Shown in pieces: positions 7,044-15,052 of a stretch of DNA of 15,052 bases (position 1 is its first letter; every line of letters starts with the position of its first letter). The position numbers and the translations under genes are program-made. The DNA is taken from the NCBI GenBank assembly GCA_018241455.1, contig JAFEDW010000020.1, positions 1 to 15,052 on the forward strand, in the 5' to 3' direction. The stretch is from Pseudomonadota bacterium (GTDB lineage: Bacteria > Pseudomonadota > Gammaproteobacteria > Steroidobacterales > Steroidobacteraceae). The notes beneath the pieces were generated by a model. That model did not search any database. It was not told where the DNA came from and saw only the letters and a program-made list of their open reading frames with translations.

Positions 7044-9163
7044 GCGGGACCAGCAGCGCGCGCACGCCGGTCGAACGGCGCGATTTCCTGTTCGAACTCG
7101 GCACCGAGGAATTGCCGCCCAAGGCGCTGCCCCAGCTCGAGGCCGCGTTGCGTGAAGGCGTTGTGGCCGGCCTCGCCGCGCTGGGATTGCGCCACGGGGT
7201 GGTGGAATCCTTCGCTGCACCGCGCCGGCTCGCACTGCGGGTGAAACGCCTCGTTGCGCAGCAACCGGAGCAGGTGATCCGCCGCCGCGGCCCGCCGGTG
7301 CGCGCCGCGTTCGATGCCGGCGGTGCGCCGACCCGCGCCGCGCAGGCCTTTGCCGCGAGCTGCGGCGTGGCGCTCGAAGCGCTCGGGCGCGAGCGCGACG
7401 ATAAGGACAACGAATACCTGTGCTACGCCGGCACGAAGGCCGGCGCTGCAACCGTGTCGTTGCTGCCGGGCGTCATCACCACCGCGCTCGACGCGCTGCC
7501 GATTCCGAAGCGCATGCGCTGGGGCACGGGGCAGGCGCAGTTCGTGCGGCCGGTGCATTGGGTCGTCATGCTCTATGGTGCCGAGGTCGTGCCGGCCACG
7601 ATCCTCGAGACGAACGCCGGCCGCGCCACGCGCGGCCATCGCTTCCACGCGCCGCGCGAGCTGCCGCTGCGCGCGCCGGCCAGCTACGAAGGCACATTGC
7701 TGAAGCGCGGCAAGGTCGTGGCGCGATTCTCCGCGCGGCGCGCGCGCATCGAGCAGCAGGTGCTCGCCGCCGCGACGGAGGCCCTCGGCCGCGCGATCTT
7801 CAGCGACGAATTGCTGGATGAAGTCACCGCACTGGTCGAATGGCCGGTGGCGCTGGCCGGGCGGTTCGATGATCGGTTCCTGAAGCTGCCGCGCGAAGTG
7901 CTGGTCGCGACGCTCCAGGACCACCAGCGTTATTTCGCGGTCGAGAACGCGGCCGGCGCGCTGCTGCCCTGGTTCATCACCGTCAGCAACATCGAGAGCC
8001 GCGATCCCGCTGTCGTGCGCAGCGGCAACGAGCGCGTGGTGCGTCCGCGGCTCGCGGATGCCGCGTTCTTCTGGGAGCAGGACCGGCGCGCACCGCTGTC
8101 GGCGCAGGCCGCGGCGCTCGATCGCGTGACCTTCCAGGCACAGCTCGGTTCGATCGGCGACAAGGTGCGGCGCGTCGCCGCGCTGGCCGCCACGCTCGCC
8201 GCGCCCTGCGGCGCGCAACCGGCGCGCGTGGCGCGAGCCGCCGCATTGTGCAAGTGCGACCTGTTGAGCGCGATGGTCGGCGAATTCCCGGAACTGCAGG
8301 GCGTCATGGGCGCCTACTATGCGCAGGCCGACAGCGAGGACGCCGAAGTCGCCACCGCCATCCGCGAGCACTACCTGCCGCGCGGCGCGGGCGACGCGCT
8401 GCCCACGACGCCGAGCGGCCTCGCGCTGGCGCTCGCCGATCGCATCGATACCTTGGCCGGCATCTTCGCGATCGGGCAGAAGCCGAGCGGCACGCGAGAT
8501 CCCTTCGGCCTGCGCCGCGCCGCGATCGGCGTACTGCGCCTCGGGCGCGAACGCGCACTGGCATTCGACCTGCGCGCGTTGATCGAGCAGGCGGTCGCGG
8601 CGCAGCCGGTGGCCGATCTCGCCGCGCGCGCCGCCGCGATCGGCGAAGAAGTGTACGGTTACATCATGGAGCGGCTGCGCGCCCAGTATCTCGAAGCCGC
8701 GGCGAGCGGCGTCAGCACCGAGATATTCGATGCCGTGCTCGCGACCGCTCCGCGCACGCTGCCCGACACCGACGCGCGCCTCGGCGCGCTGGTGGATTTC
8801 CTGTTGCTCCCGGAGGCGGCGAGCCTCACGGCCGCGAACAAGCGCATCGCGAATATCCTGAAGAAATCGGCCGCCGGAGCGGCGGCGACCGTCGATGCGG
8901 GGTTGTTGCAGCCCGGGCCGGAGCAGGCGCTGCATGCATCGTTGTTGCGCCACGGCCCGACCGTCGAGGCGGCACTGGCACGCGCCGACTACCGCGGTGC
9001 GTTCGGCGTGCTGGCGCGGCTCCGCCCCGAGATCGATGCGTTTTTCGATGGCGTGATGGTCAACGATCCGGACGCGCGGCTGCGCAACAACCGCCTCGCG
9101 CTGCTGGGCGAACTGCGCGCGCTGTTCACGCGCGTCGCCGACCTGTCGCGCCTGCCCGGGTAG
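7040..9163 (+). CDS. glyS: Glycyl-tRNA synthetase beta subunit
   Basis: The 707-residue beta subunit (E. coli GlyS has 689), which recognises tRNA-Gly and is needed with GlyQ for charging. The family opening FLFELGTEELPPKAL is at about residues 15-29, after a slightly longer Ser/Thr-rich N-terminus. Other family stretches are SFAAPRRLALRV, ETNAGRATRGHRF, DHQRYFAVEN, RNNRLALLGELRALF and the region around LALADRIDTLAGIFAIGQKPSGTRDPFGLRRAA, which is strongly conserved in GlyS. The middle region is the HD-like domain of this family and the last ~110 residues form the DALR-type anticodon-binding helix bundle. The 4-base overlap with glyQ and an 8-base gap to the acyltransferase gene suggest one operon. 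No truncation or frameshift is seen. Confidence 0.97.
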   Translation: MSGTSSARTPVERRDFLFELGTEELPPKALPQLEAALREGVVAGLAALGLRHGVVESFAAPRRLALRVKRLVAQQPEQVIRRRGPPVRAAFDAGGAPTRAAQAFAASCGVALEALGRERDDKDNEYLCYAGTKAGAATVSLLPGVITTALDALPIPKRMRWGTGQAQFVRPVHWVVMLYGAEVVPATILETNAGRATRGHRFHAPRELPLRAPASYEGTLLKRGKVVARFSARRARIEQQVLAAATEALGRAIFSDELLDEVTALVEWPVALAGRFDDRFLKLPREVLVATLQDHQRYFAVENAAGALLPWFITVSNIESRDPAVVRSGNERVVRPRLADAAFFWEQDRRAPLSAQAAALDRVTFQAQLGSIGDKVRRVAALAATLAAPCGAQPARVARAAALCKCDLLSAMVGEFPELQGVMGAYYAQADSEDAEVATAIREHYLPRGAGDALPTTPSGLALALADRIDTLAGIFAIGQKPSGTRDPFGLRRAAIGVLRLGRERALAFDLRALIEQAVAAQPVADLAARAAAIGEEVYGYIMERLRAQYLEAAASGVSTEIFDAVLATAPRTLPDTDARLGALVDFLLLPEAASLTAANKRIANILKKSAAGAAATVDAGLLQPGPEQALHASLLRHGPTVEAALARADYRGAFGVLARLRPEIDAFFDGVMVNDPDARLRNNRLALLGELRALFTRVADLSRLPG

Positions 9164-9171
9164 CGCGGCGC

Positions 9172-9873
9172 ATGCAGTGGCTCGCCTCGCTCCTGTTCAC
9201 GATGTTCCTGTTCGCGTGGACGGGCTTCTACGCGGTCATGTTCGTCGTCGTGGGACCGCTGATGGCGTTTCGCCAACGCTTCGTCATGGCGCGCATCTGG
9301 GGCGGCACGCTGCTCGCGGCGCTCAAGCTGATCTGCCGGCTCGACTACCGCGTCGAGGGCGCCGAGAACCTGCCGGCCGGCAATCACATCGCGCTGATCA
9401 AGCACTCATCGGCCTGGGAGACTTTCGGGCAGGTGCTGCTGGTGCCGCCGCACGTGTGGGTGCTGAAGCGCGAGCTGGTGTGGGTGCCGTTCCTCGGCTG
9501 GGCGCTGAAGCTGATGCGCGCCATCGCGATCGACCGCGGCGCGGGCAAGAGCGCGGTGCAGAGCGTGCTCGAGCAGGGCAAACAACGGCTCGCCGAAGGC
9601 GAGTGGATCGTCATCTTCCCGGAAGGCACGCGCATGCCGCCCGGTGAGACGCGCCGCTACGGCGTCAGCGGCGCGCTGCTCGCGATCGAGAACGAACGGA
9701 TGATCGTGCCGATCGCGCACGATGCCGGTTATTACTGGCCGCGCCGCGGGCTGTACAAGAGGCCCGGGACGATCCGCGTCGTGATCGGGCCGCCGATTCC
9801 GGCCGCCGGCCGCGAGCCGCGCGAGATCAACGAACAGGCACAGGCCTGGATCGAGGCGCACTCGCGCCACTGA
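9172..9873 (+). CDS. 1-acyl-sn-glycerol-3-phosphate acyltransferase (PlsC family)
   Basis: A 233-residue membrane-associated acyltransferase that would add the second acyl chain to lysophosphatidic acid in phospholipid synthesis. One or two hydrophobic segments lie at about residues 5-30. Block I is IKHSSAWETF with H78 and E83, giving HX4E in place of the textbook HX4D; this variant is, to my knowledge, seen in some proteobacterial PlsC relatives. Block II lies around LKRELVWVPFLGW (98-110), block III is FPEGTR (149-154), and block IV is IVPIAHDAG. The frame is open far upstream across glyS, but the homology begins only at the ATG at 9172, which is 8 bases after the glyS stop, so I use that start. 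Downstream it converges with the HDOD gene. Some related genomes carry gmhB between glyS and this gene; none is present here. A more specialised acyltransferase role cannot be excluded. Confidence 0.9.
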   Translation: MQWLASLLFTMFLFAWTGFYAVMFVVVGPLMAFRQRFVMARIWGGTLLAALKLICRLDYRVEGAENLPAGNHIALIKHSSAWETFGQVLLVPPHVWVLKRELVWVPFLGWALKLMRAIAIDRGAGKSAVQSVLEQGKQRLAEGEWIVIFPEGTRMPPGETRRYGVSGALLAIENERMIVPIAHDAGYYWPRRGLYKRPGTIRVVIGPPIPAAGREPREINEQAQAWIEAHSRH

Positions 9874-9888
9874 TGCTGACGACGCCCC

Positions 9889-9903
9889 GGCGCCGCTAGC
9901 GCC
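9889..9903. other. Short GC hairpin between convergent genes
   Basis: GGCGC-CGCTA-GCGCC forms a five-base-pair stem between the acyltransferase stop (9873) and the HDOD gene, and the loop contains the HDOD stop codon. A GCTGA/TCAGC pair at about 9875-9879 and 9915-9919 could add an outer stem. There is no T-run on either side, so a bidirectional terminator is possible but weakly supported. Confidence 0.25.
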
Positions 9904-10774
9904 CGAGCGCCGCGCTCAGCTTCGACAGCTCGCCCGCGGCATCGGCAATGATGACATCCGGCGCGCCATTCGCGAGCCCTATGCGCCGCGCAGCCTGCGA
10001 TTGCGGCAACGATTCGGCCAATCTTGCCGGCGCATCCTGGTAGTTGTTGATCAGCGCTGCGCAGGCCAGCACGTCGGCGAGCGGCGGACCCGGGCGCGTG
10101 TCGTCGTTGCGCCGCTCGTAGACCTCGACGGCCTCGATGACATCCTCGGCGACGTGCCAGCTCGCCAGGATCTTCTTCGCGATGTTGATGTGCCAGTCGC
10201 GCACGATCTTGCGGTACGTGAGCGCATCGGCGAGCAGCTGTGGATGGCGGCTGGCGCGCGTGAGGATGTACACCTTGCCGACGCCGGCGATCAGCGCCGC
10301 GAACAGCGCCGTGTCCGGGCTCATGCGCTGGCTGCGGCGCGCGACCACGCTGGCGGTCGAGGCGAAACCGACGCTGTCGCGCCAGTTGCGCGTGAGCTGC
10401 TGTTCGATGTTGGCGTACTCGGTGCGCGAGCCGAGCTGCGCCATCGCGAAGCTGACCGCCGCGGCGCGCAGGCTGTCGAACCCTAAGCGCGACACCGCGG
10501 TGCGCAAGTCCGTCACCTGGTGGCTGGAAGGGTTCATCGCCGCGGAGTTGGCGAGGCTGACGACACGCGCCGCCAGCATCGGTTCGGCGCCGACGATGCG
10601 CACCACCATTTCCGTGCTGACGGCGTCGTCGGCCAGCACCTGCTGCACGCGCAGCGCCACGTCCGGGAAGCTCGGCAGTTCGATCGGGCCAGCCGCCAAC
10701 GAGGCCGCGAGCTCGCGCGCGAATGCGGTGCCGGCGCTGTCTGGCTGGGCTGTCGGTGCGGCCTGGGTGTCCAT
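9896..10774 (-). CDS. HDOD-domain protein
   Basis: A 292-residue cytosolic protein. After a ~25-residue Ala/Gln-rich N-terminus it carries an HDOD domain from about residue 30 to 235: IELPSFPDVALRVQQVLADD, then MVVRIVGAEPMLAARVVSLANSA (the usual helix pair with the L-x-A-x-V-L-x-x-A-N-S-A pattern), LRTAVSRLGFDSLR, and the region where HD phosphohydrolases have their metal site. There it reads LIAGVGKVYI, without the His-Asp pair, as expected for a non-catalytic HDOD protein. Members act in signalling linked to motility, stress or cyclic nucleotides, but the partner cannot be inferred here. The start is the ATG at 10772-10774; a small hairpin (CCGGC at 10775-10779 with GCCGG at 10789-10793) sits immediately upstream and no ribosome site is seen. 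It lies 69 bases downstream of the RND permease on the same strand, so it may be read from that operon. Confidence 0.88.
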   Translation of the reverse strand: MDTQAAPTAQPDSAGTAFARELAASLAAGPIELPSFPDVALRVQQVLADDAVSTEMVVRIVGAEPMLAARVVSLANSAAMNPSSHQVTDLRTAVSRLGFDSLRAAAVSFAMAQLGSRTEYANIEQQLTRNWRDSVGFASTASVVARRSQRMSPDTALFAALIAGVGKVYILTRASRHPQLLADALTYRKIVRDWHINIAKKILASWHVAEDVIEAVEVYERRNDDTRPGPPLADVLACAALINNYQDAPARLAESLPQSQAARRIGLANGAPDVIIADAAGELSKLSAALGR

Positions 10775-10843
10775 CCGGCTTTTTATCGGCCGGGGCGCGC
10801 GCCTACTGAAGCAGTGCAGCAGCCGGCGGAAGTGCGAACTGCG

Positions 10844-13800
10844 TCACACGGGTCCCGCCGGCGCCGCCGGCGCCGGCGGCAGTGCCGCGCCGCCCGGTGC
10901 CGTTTGATTGACGATGCGGCGGCCGAGCTTGCGGCCGAGCCAGCGCTCCAAGTCGTCCATCAGCGTGAAGCCGGCCGGCACCATCACCAGCGTCAGCGCG
11001 GTGGAGGTGACCAGGCCGCCGATCACGGCGATCGCCATCTGGCCCTGCAGCGCCGCGTCGCCGGCGATGCCGAGCGCGAGCGGCAGCATGCCGGCGATCA
11101 TCGCCACCGAGGTCATGACGATCGGGCGGGCGCGCTTGTGGCCGGCTTCGAGCAGCGCCGTCAGCCGGTCCTTGCCGGCGCGCATTTCCTCGATCGCGAA
11201 TTCCACCAGCAGGATCGAGTTCTTCGCCACCAGGCCCATCAGCATCAGGATGCCGAGCCAGGTGCCGATCGATACCGGGCTCCCGGTCGCCATCAGCGCG
11301 ATCACCGTGCCGCCGATCGACAGCGGCAGCGCCGACAGGATCGTGATCGGCTGGAACAGCCGCGCGAACAGCAGCACCAGCACCGCGAACACCAGCATGA
11401 TGCCGGCGACGATCGCCAGCGCGAACCCGACCAGCAGTTCCTGCATGTACTGCGCCTGCCCCACGTCGACGATCTGCACGCCGGGCGGCAGGTTCTTGTA
11501 GATCGGCAGCGCACGGATCTTCTTCATCGCCGGCCCGAGCTCGGTGTTGTTGAAGTCCGCCTCGAGCGAGAGGCGCCGCTGCTGGTTGTAGCGTCGGACC
11601 TTCGATGGACCCTGGCCGAAGCCAATATCGGCAACCGCTTTGAGTGGCACTGTTGCGCCGCTCGCCGTCGGCACCGGCAGGTTCTCCAGCGTGGCCAGGT
11701 TGCTGCGCGCCGATTCCACCAGGCTCACGCGGATCGGGATCTGCCGATCGGCCAGCGAGAACTTCGGCGCGTTCTGCGCAATCTCGCCGAGCGTCGCCAC
11801 GCGCACCGTATCGCTGATGGCGGCGACCGTCACGCCCATCTGCGCCGCGAGGTCGAGCCGCGGATGGATGACGAGTTCCGGCCGCGCCATGTCGCCGTTG
11901 ATGCGCGGATCGCGCAGCTCCTTCAGCGTGCGCATCTGCTCGATCGCGGTGCGCGCGGTCTGCTCGACGAGGTCCGGATTGCTGCCGACGACGAACAGCG
12001 TCAGGTCGCGCCCGCCGCCATCGGCCTGGCTCTGGAAATTGAGCCGCGCGTCGGGGATCACGTGCAGCTCCTTCGTCAGCTGCGCCTCGAACTGCTTCTG
12101 GCTGAGCTTGCGCTGCGAGGGCGGCACGAGCTGGATGAAGATGTTGCCCGAGCGCACCTCGCCTTCGTCGTCCTCGCCCACCGACTCGACCATCGATTTC
12201 ACTTCCGGATGGCGGCGCAGGATCTGGTAGGCCTCCGACGAGACTTGCGCGGTCTGGCTGAGCAGCACGCCCGGCGGCAGCTCGATCTTCAGCACCGAGG
12301 AGGAATTGTCGCTGTCCGGGAAGAAGGTCTGCGGCACCATCGCCAGGCCGACGAGCGACAGCACGAAGAAACCGAAGCCGGCGAAGATCGTCTTCCAGCG
12401 GTGCTGCACCGTCCAGCGCAGCGCATTCAGGTACCAGGCCATGACCGGGCCGTCGGCGCCGCGCAGTTTCTCGTGCGGGCGGAACGTGTAGGCCGCCAGC
12501 AGCGGCGTGATCAGCCGCGCGACCACCAGCGACATGAACACGGCCACCGCGACGGTGAAGCCGAACTGGATGAAGAACTGGCCGACCAGCCCGCCCATGA
12601 AACTCACCGGCAGGAACACCGCGATGATCGCCATCGAGCAGGCCACGACCGCCAGGCCGATCTCGTCGGCGGCATCGATCGCGGCCTTGTAGCCGCTCTT
12701 GCCCATCTTCATGTGGCGCGTGATGTTCTCGATCTCGACGATCGCATCGTCGACCAGCACGCCGGTGATCAGGCACAGCGCCAGCAGGCTCATCTGGTTC
12801 AGAGTGAAGCCGAACCACTGCATGACGGCGAACGTCGGCAGCGCCGACAGCGGGATCGCCAGCGCCGCGATGCCGGTCGCGCGCCAGTCGCGCAGGAACA
12901 GGTAGACGATCGCGACCGCGAGCAGCGCGCCCTCGATCAGCGCTTCGATCGAGGCGTGGTACTGCTGCTTGGTGAAATCGACGGTCGTGAACACCTGCTT
13001 GAGCTCAATGCTGGGATTCTCGCTGGTGATCTTGGCGAGCTCGTCCTGCACGCGCTTGAGCGTGTCGACATCCGACGCACCCTTGGCCTTCATGACGCCG
13101 AACGTGGTCGCCGGCCGGCCGTCGAGCCGCGAGATCGAACGCACCTCGGCGATGCCGTCGCGCACCTCGGCGATGTCGCCGAGCCGCACGACGCGGCCGT
13201 CGACGAGCGTCAAGCGCGTATCGGCCAGCCGCGCCGCGCTGCGCGCGCTGCCGAGCACGCGGATCGACTGTTCGCTCCCTCCGACCTGCGCGCGGCCGCC
13301 GGCCGCGTCGATGTTGACCTGCCGCAGCTGGTCGTTCACTTCGGCGGCGGTGATGCCGATCGACTGCATGCGCGCCGGGTCGAGATCGACGCGCATCTCG
13401 CGGTCGACGCCGCCCGAGCGGTTCACCTGCGCGACGCCGGGTACCGCCAGCAGCCGCTTGTTGATCGTGTCATCGACGAACCAGGAGAGCTGCTCCTCGG
13501 TCATGCCGGTGGTGCTGACCGCGTAGTATGCGATCGGCCCGCCGTCGATCTCCTCGCGTCCGACCTGCGGCTCGATGATGCCCGCCGGCAGGTCGGCGCG
13601 CACCCGCGCGACGGCATCGCGCACGTCGGTCGTGGCGCGGTCGACCGGCGTGCCGATCTGGAACTCGACGAAGATGCGCGCCTGGCCCTCGATCGCCAGC
13701 GAGATGATGTTCTTGACGTTGCCGATCTTCGAGACCGAGCCCTCGACCTTCTGCAACACCTGCGTTTCGATCTCGGACGGCGCGGCGCCCGGCACGCCGA

Positions 13801-13948
13801 TGAACACGTGCACGAACGGCGCGGACACATCGGGATTCAGCGTGACCGGCATGCGGATGAACGCGACGACGCCGAACACCGTCAGCACCGCGAACAGCAC
13901 CAGCGGGAAGACCGGGTGCGTGATCGCCCACGCGGATATGCGCCTCAC
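10844..13948 (-). CDS. RND efflux permease (HAE-1 / AcrB-like)
   Basis: A 1034-residue inner-membrane, proton-driven exporter of the resistance-nodulation-division superfamily, normal length for HAE-1 pumps. The layout is TM1 at about 12-31, a large periplasmic loop to about 335, TM2-TM6 at about 336-485, TM7 near 520-540, a second periplasmic loop to about 835, and TM8-TM12 to about 995. The proton-relay residues are present: D400 and D401 in GVLVDDAIVEIEN (TM4) and K909 in GLVAKNSILLVEF (TM10), equivalent to D407, D408 and K940 of AcrB. The tail after residue 1015 is Ala/Pro-rich. It starts with GTG at 13946-13948, which overlaps the adaptor TGA by 4 bases. Substrates cannot be read from the sequence; multidrug or solvent export is the family norm. 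No outer-membrane channel gene follows. Confidence 0.95.
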   Translation of the reverse strand: MRRISAWAITHPVFPLVLFAVLTVFGVVAFIRMPVTLNPDVSAPFVHVFIGVPGAAPSEIETQVLQKVEGSVSKIGNVKNIISLAIEGQARIFVEFQIGTPVDRATTDVRDAVARVRADLPAGIIEPQVGREEIDGGPIAYYAVSTTGMTEEQLSWFVDDTINKRLLAVPGVAQVNRSGGVDREMRVDLDPARMQSIGITAAEVNDQLRQVNIDAAGGRAQVGGSEQSIRVLGSARSAARLADTRLTLVDGRVVRLGDIAEVRDGIAEVRSISRLDGRPATTFGVMKAKGASDVDTLKRVQDELAKITSENPSIELKQVFTTVDFTKQQYHASIEALIEGALLAVAIVYLFLRDWRATGIAALAIPLSALPTFAVMQWFGFTLNQMSLLALCLITGVLVDDAIVEIENITRHMKMGKSGYKAAIDAADEIGLAVVACSMAIIAVFLPVSFMGGLVGQFFIQFGFTVAVAVFMSLVVARLITPLLAAYTFRPHEKLRGADGPVMAWYLNALRWTVQHRWKTIFAGFGFFVLSLVGLAMVPQTFFPDSDNSSSVLKIELPPGVLLSQTAQVSSEAYQILRRHPEVKSMVESVGEDDEGEVRSGNIFIQLVPPSQRKLSQKQFEAQLTKELHVIPDARLNFQSQADGGGRDLTLFVVGSNPDLVEQTARTAIEQMRTLKELRDPRINGDMARPELVIHPRLDLAAQMGVTVAAISDTVRVATLGEIAQNAPKFSLADRQIPIRVSLVESARSNLATLENLPVPTASGATVPLKAVADIGFGQGPSKVRRYNQQRRLSLEADFNNTELGPAMKKIRALPIYKNLPPGVQIVDVGQAQYMQELLVGFALAIVAGIMLVFAVLVLLFARLFQPITILSALPLSIGGTVIALMATGSPVSIGTWLGILMLMGLVAKNSILLVEFAIEEMRAGKDRLTALLEAGHKRARPIVMTSVAMIAGMLPLALGIAGDAALQGQMAIAVIGGLVTSTALTLVMVPAGFTLMDDLERWLGRKLGRRIVNQTAPGGAALPPAPAAPAGPV

Positions 13949-15052
13949 GGGGCGCTCACCGCGGCATTGGTCGCGGCGCCCGCGGCATTGCGCCTGCGAT
14001 TGGCGCCGCCGCCACCGCCGCCACCATCCGCATCACCGCCGGCAGCGAGGCCGCTGGGCGCCACCTGCACCGCTTCACCGGTGCGCAGGAACGCGCCGGC
14101 GATCGCGATCACGCGCTCGTTGCCGCTCAGGCCATTGCTGATCAGCAATCCGTCCGCATGCGCGCCGGCGACCGTCACGCTGCGCCGCTCGACCTTGCTG
14201 TCGGCGCCGACGATCAACGTGTAGCTGCCCTGTTCGTCGCTCAGCACCGCGGTCTGCGGCAGCACCACGCCGACGGTCGCGCCCGTCTGGATGTCGGCGC
14301 GCGCGAATGCGCCCGGCCGCAGGTTCTGGTCCGCGGCAGGCAGCGAGATGCGCACCATGCCCTGGCGCGTCACCGTATCGATGACCGCGCCGACCTGCCA
14401 CACCTTGCCCTGGAACGGTTGCGCGACGCCGTCGAGACGCACCAGCGCCGTCTGTCCGACCTTCAGGCGCGGCATGTCCTGCTCGGCCACCTGGCCGCGC
14501 ATTTCGATCTGGCCGTCGCGCGCCAGCCGGAACAGCGGCGCACCACCGGCGAGCGCGATCTGGCCCACTTCGGCCGCGCGCGTCAGCACGATGCCATCGC
14601 TCGGCGCGACGACGGTGGTGCGCTGCATGCGCGTCTGCGCCTCGGACAACTGCGCCTCGGCCGCCTTGACCTTGGCCTGCGCCGTCACCGCCGTGGTGCG
14701 CCGGCGCTCGAATTCCTCCTTCGAGAAGGAATCGCGTGCGCCTTCGGCGCGCGCGTATTCGGCCTGCGCGGCCGAAGCGTTGGCGCGCAATTCATCGAGC
14801 GTCGCCGCCGCACTGTCGACCTGCGACTGCGCGGTCAGCGGATTCAATCGCGCGAGCACCTGCCCGCGGCGCACGTGATCGCCGGGTTCGACCAGCACGG
14901 CGGAGATGCGGCCGCCGTCGCCCTCGACGCCGATCGGCATGTCGTTCTGCGCGCTGATCTGCCCGGTCAGCGACACGGTCGCGGTGACGTTGCCGAGCGA
15001 GGGCACGACCACGGTGACCAGCGGCGGCGCGTTCTGGTCCTTGCCGGGGTCG
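13945..15052 (-). CDS. RND periplasmic adaptor (membrane fusion protein), 5' end missing
   Basis: The last 368 residues of an adaptor that links the RND permease to an outer-membrane channel. The open frame runs through the right window edge, so the signal peptide or lipoprotein signal is not visible; the GTG at 15010-15012 lies inside the protein and is not the start. In order it shows a beta-barrel strand and half lipoyl motif (VEPGDHVRRGQVLARLNP), an alpha-helical hairpin rich in Ala, Glu and Gln spanning roughly 75 residues, the second half lipoyl motif (VVAPSDGIVLTRAAEVGQIA), a beta-barrel domain (MPRLKVGQTALVRLDG) and a membrane-proximal domain (RPGAFARADIQTG). It ends in an unusual low-complexity tail with a run of seven glycines followed by Arg/Asn/Ala. 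The GTGA overlap with the permease gene supports one operon and a matched pair. Confidence 0.92.
   Translation of the reverse strand, partial: DPGKDQNAPPLVTVVVPSLGNVTATVSLTGQISAQNDMPIGVEGDGGRISAVLVEPGDHVRRGQVLARLNPLTAQSQVDSAAATLDELRANASAAQAEYARAEGARDSFSKEEFERRRTTAVTAQAKVKAAEAQLSEAQTRMQRTTVVAPSDGIVLTRAAEVGQIALAGGAPLFRLARDGQIEMRGQVAEQDMPRLKVGQTALVRLDGVAQPFQGKVWQVGAVIDTVTRQGMVRISLPAADQNLRPGAFARADIQTGATVGVVLPQTAVLSDEQGSYTLIVGADSKVERRSVTVAGAHADGLLISNGLSGNERVIAIAGAFLRTGEAVQVAPSGLAAGGDADGGGGGGGANRRRNAAGAATNAAVSAP

Noticed and set aside
6989..8953. A 654-codon open frame on the minus strand opposite glyS
   Set aside because: It is fully antisense to an intact glyS, has Arg/Ala/Gly-rich composition and no recognisable motif.
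10520..14224. A very long open frame (about 1234 codons) on the plus strand opposite the RND permease
   Set aside because: It is antisense to a clear, full-length permease and its translation is rich in Arg, His, Asp and Gln with no domain pattern, as expected from the complement of high-GC codons. Its length comes from codon bias rather than from coding selection.

Overview
The window is high-GC bacterial chromosome, densely packed with ordinary core genes. It most resembles a gammaproteobacterium of the Xanthomonadales / Steroidobacterales / Nevskiales kind. The grounds are a two-subunit glycyl-tRNA synthetase (glyQ, glyS), a class I-beta glutamine synthetase with an adenylylation tyrosine, an enterobacterial-type NtrB/NtrC pair, and a DUF4124 envelope protein between glnA and ntrB. 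The taxonomic call is inference from gene content, not from a marker search. I see no tRNA, rRNA, CRISPR array, transposase, phage gene or other mobile element, and no intergenic gap longer than about 280 bases.

Layout, left to right. (1) 1-1075, plus strand: the 3' end of a PspC-domain membrane protein and an EamA/DMT-family transporter 7 bases later. (2) 1072-5836, minus strand: a nitrogen-assimilation cluster transcribed glnA -> DUF4124 protein -> ntrB -> ntrC. The transporter and ntrC converge with overlapping stop codons. Two long imperfect inverted repeats sit in this cluster, one between glnA and the DUF4124 gene and one between the DUF4124 gene and ntrB. (3) 5837-6116: a divergent control region of 280 bases. 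On the minus strand it carries a very good sigma-54 promoter match for glnA and two NtrC-box-like sites centred near -107 and -137, an arrangement close to that known at E. coli glnA. (4) 6117-9873, plus strand: glyQ, glyS and a PlsC-type acyltransferase, tightly coupled. (5) 9896-15052, minus strand: an RND efflux operon (adaptor truncated by the right window edge, then permease), followed by an HDOD-domain protein.

How the genes work together. NtrB and NtrC sense nitrogen limitation (through PII, not in this window) and NtrC activates sigma-54 transcription of glnA from the upstream boxes, so this region holds a complete local feedback loop. GlyQ and GlyS form the alpha2beta2 glycyl-tRNA synthetase. 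The adaptor and permease form the inner-membrane and periplasmic parts of a proton-driven tripartite exporter whose outer-membrane channel is not in view.

I found no evidence of a wholly new system. The parts most worth a second look are the glnA control region, the two long palindromic structures that segment the glnA-ntrBC cluster, and the secreted DUF4124/Ig-like protein inside a nitrogen-control operon.
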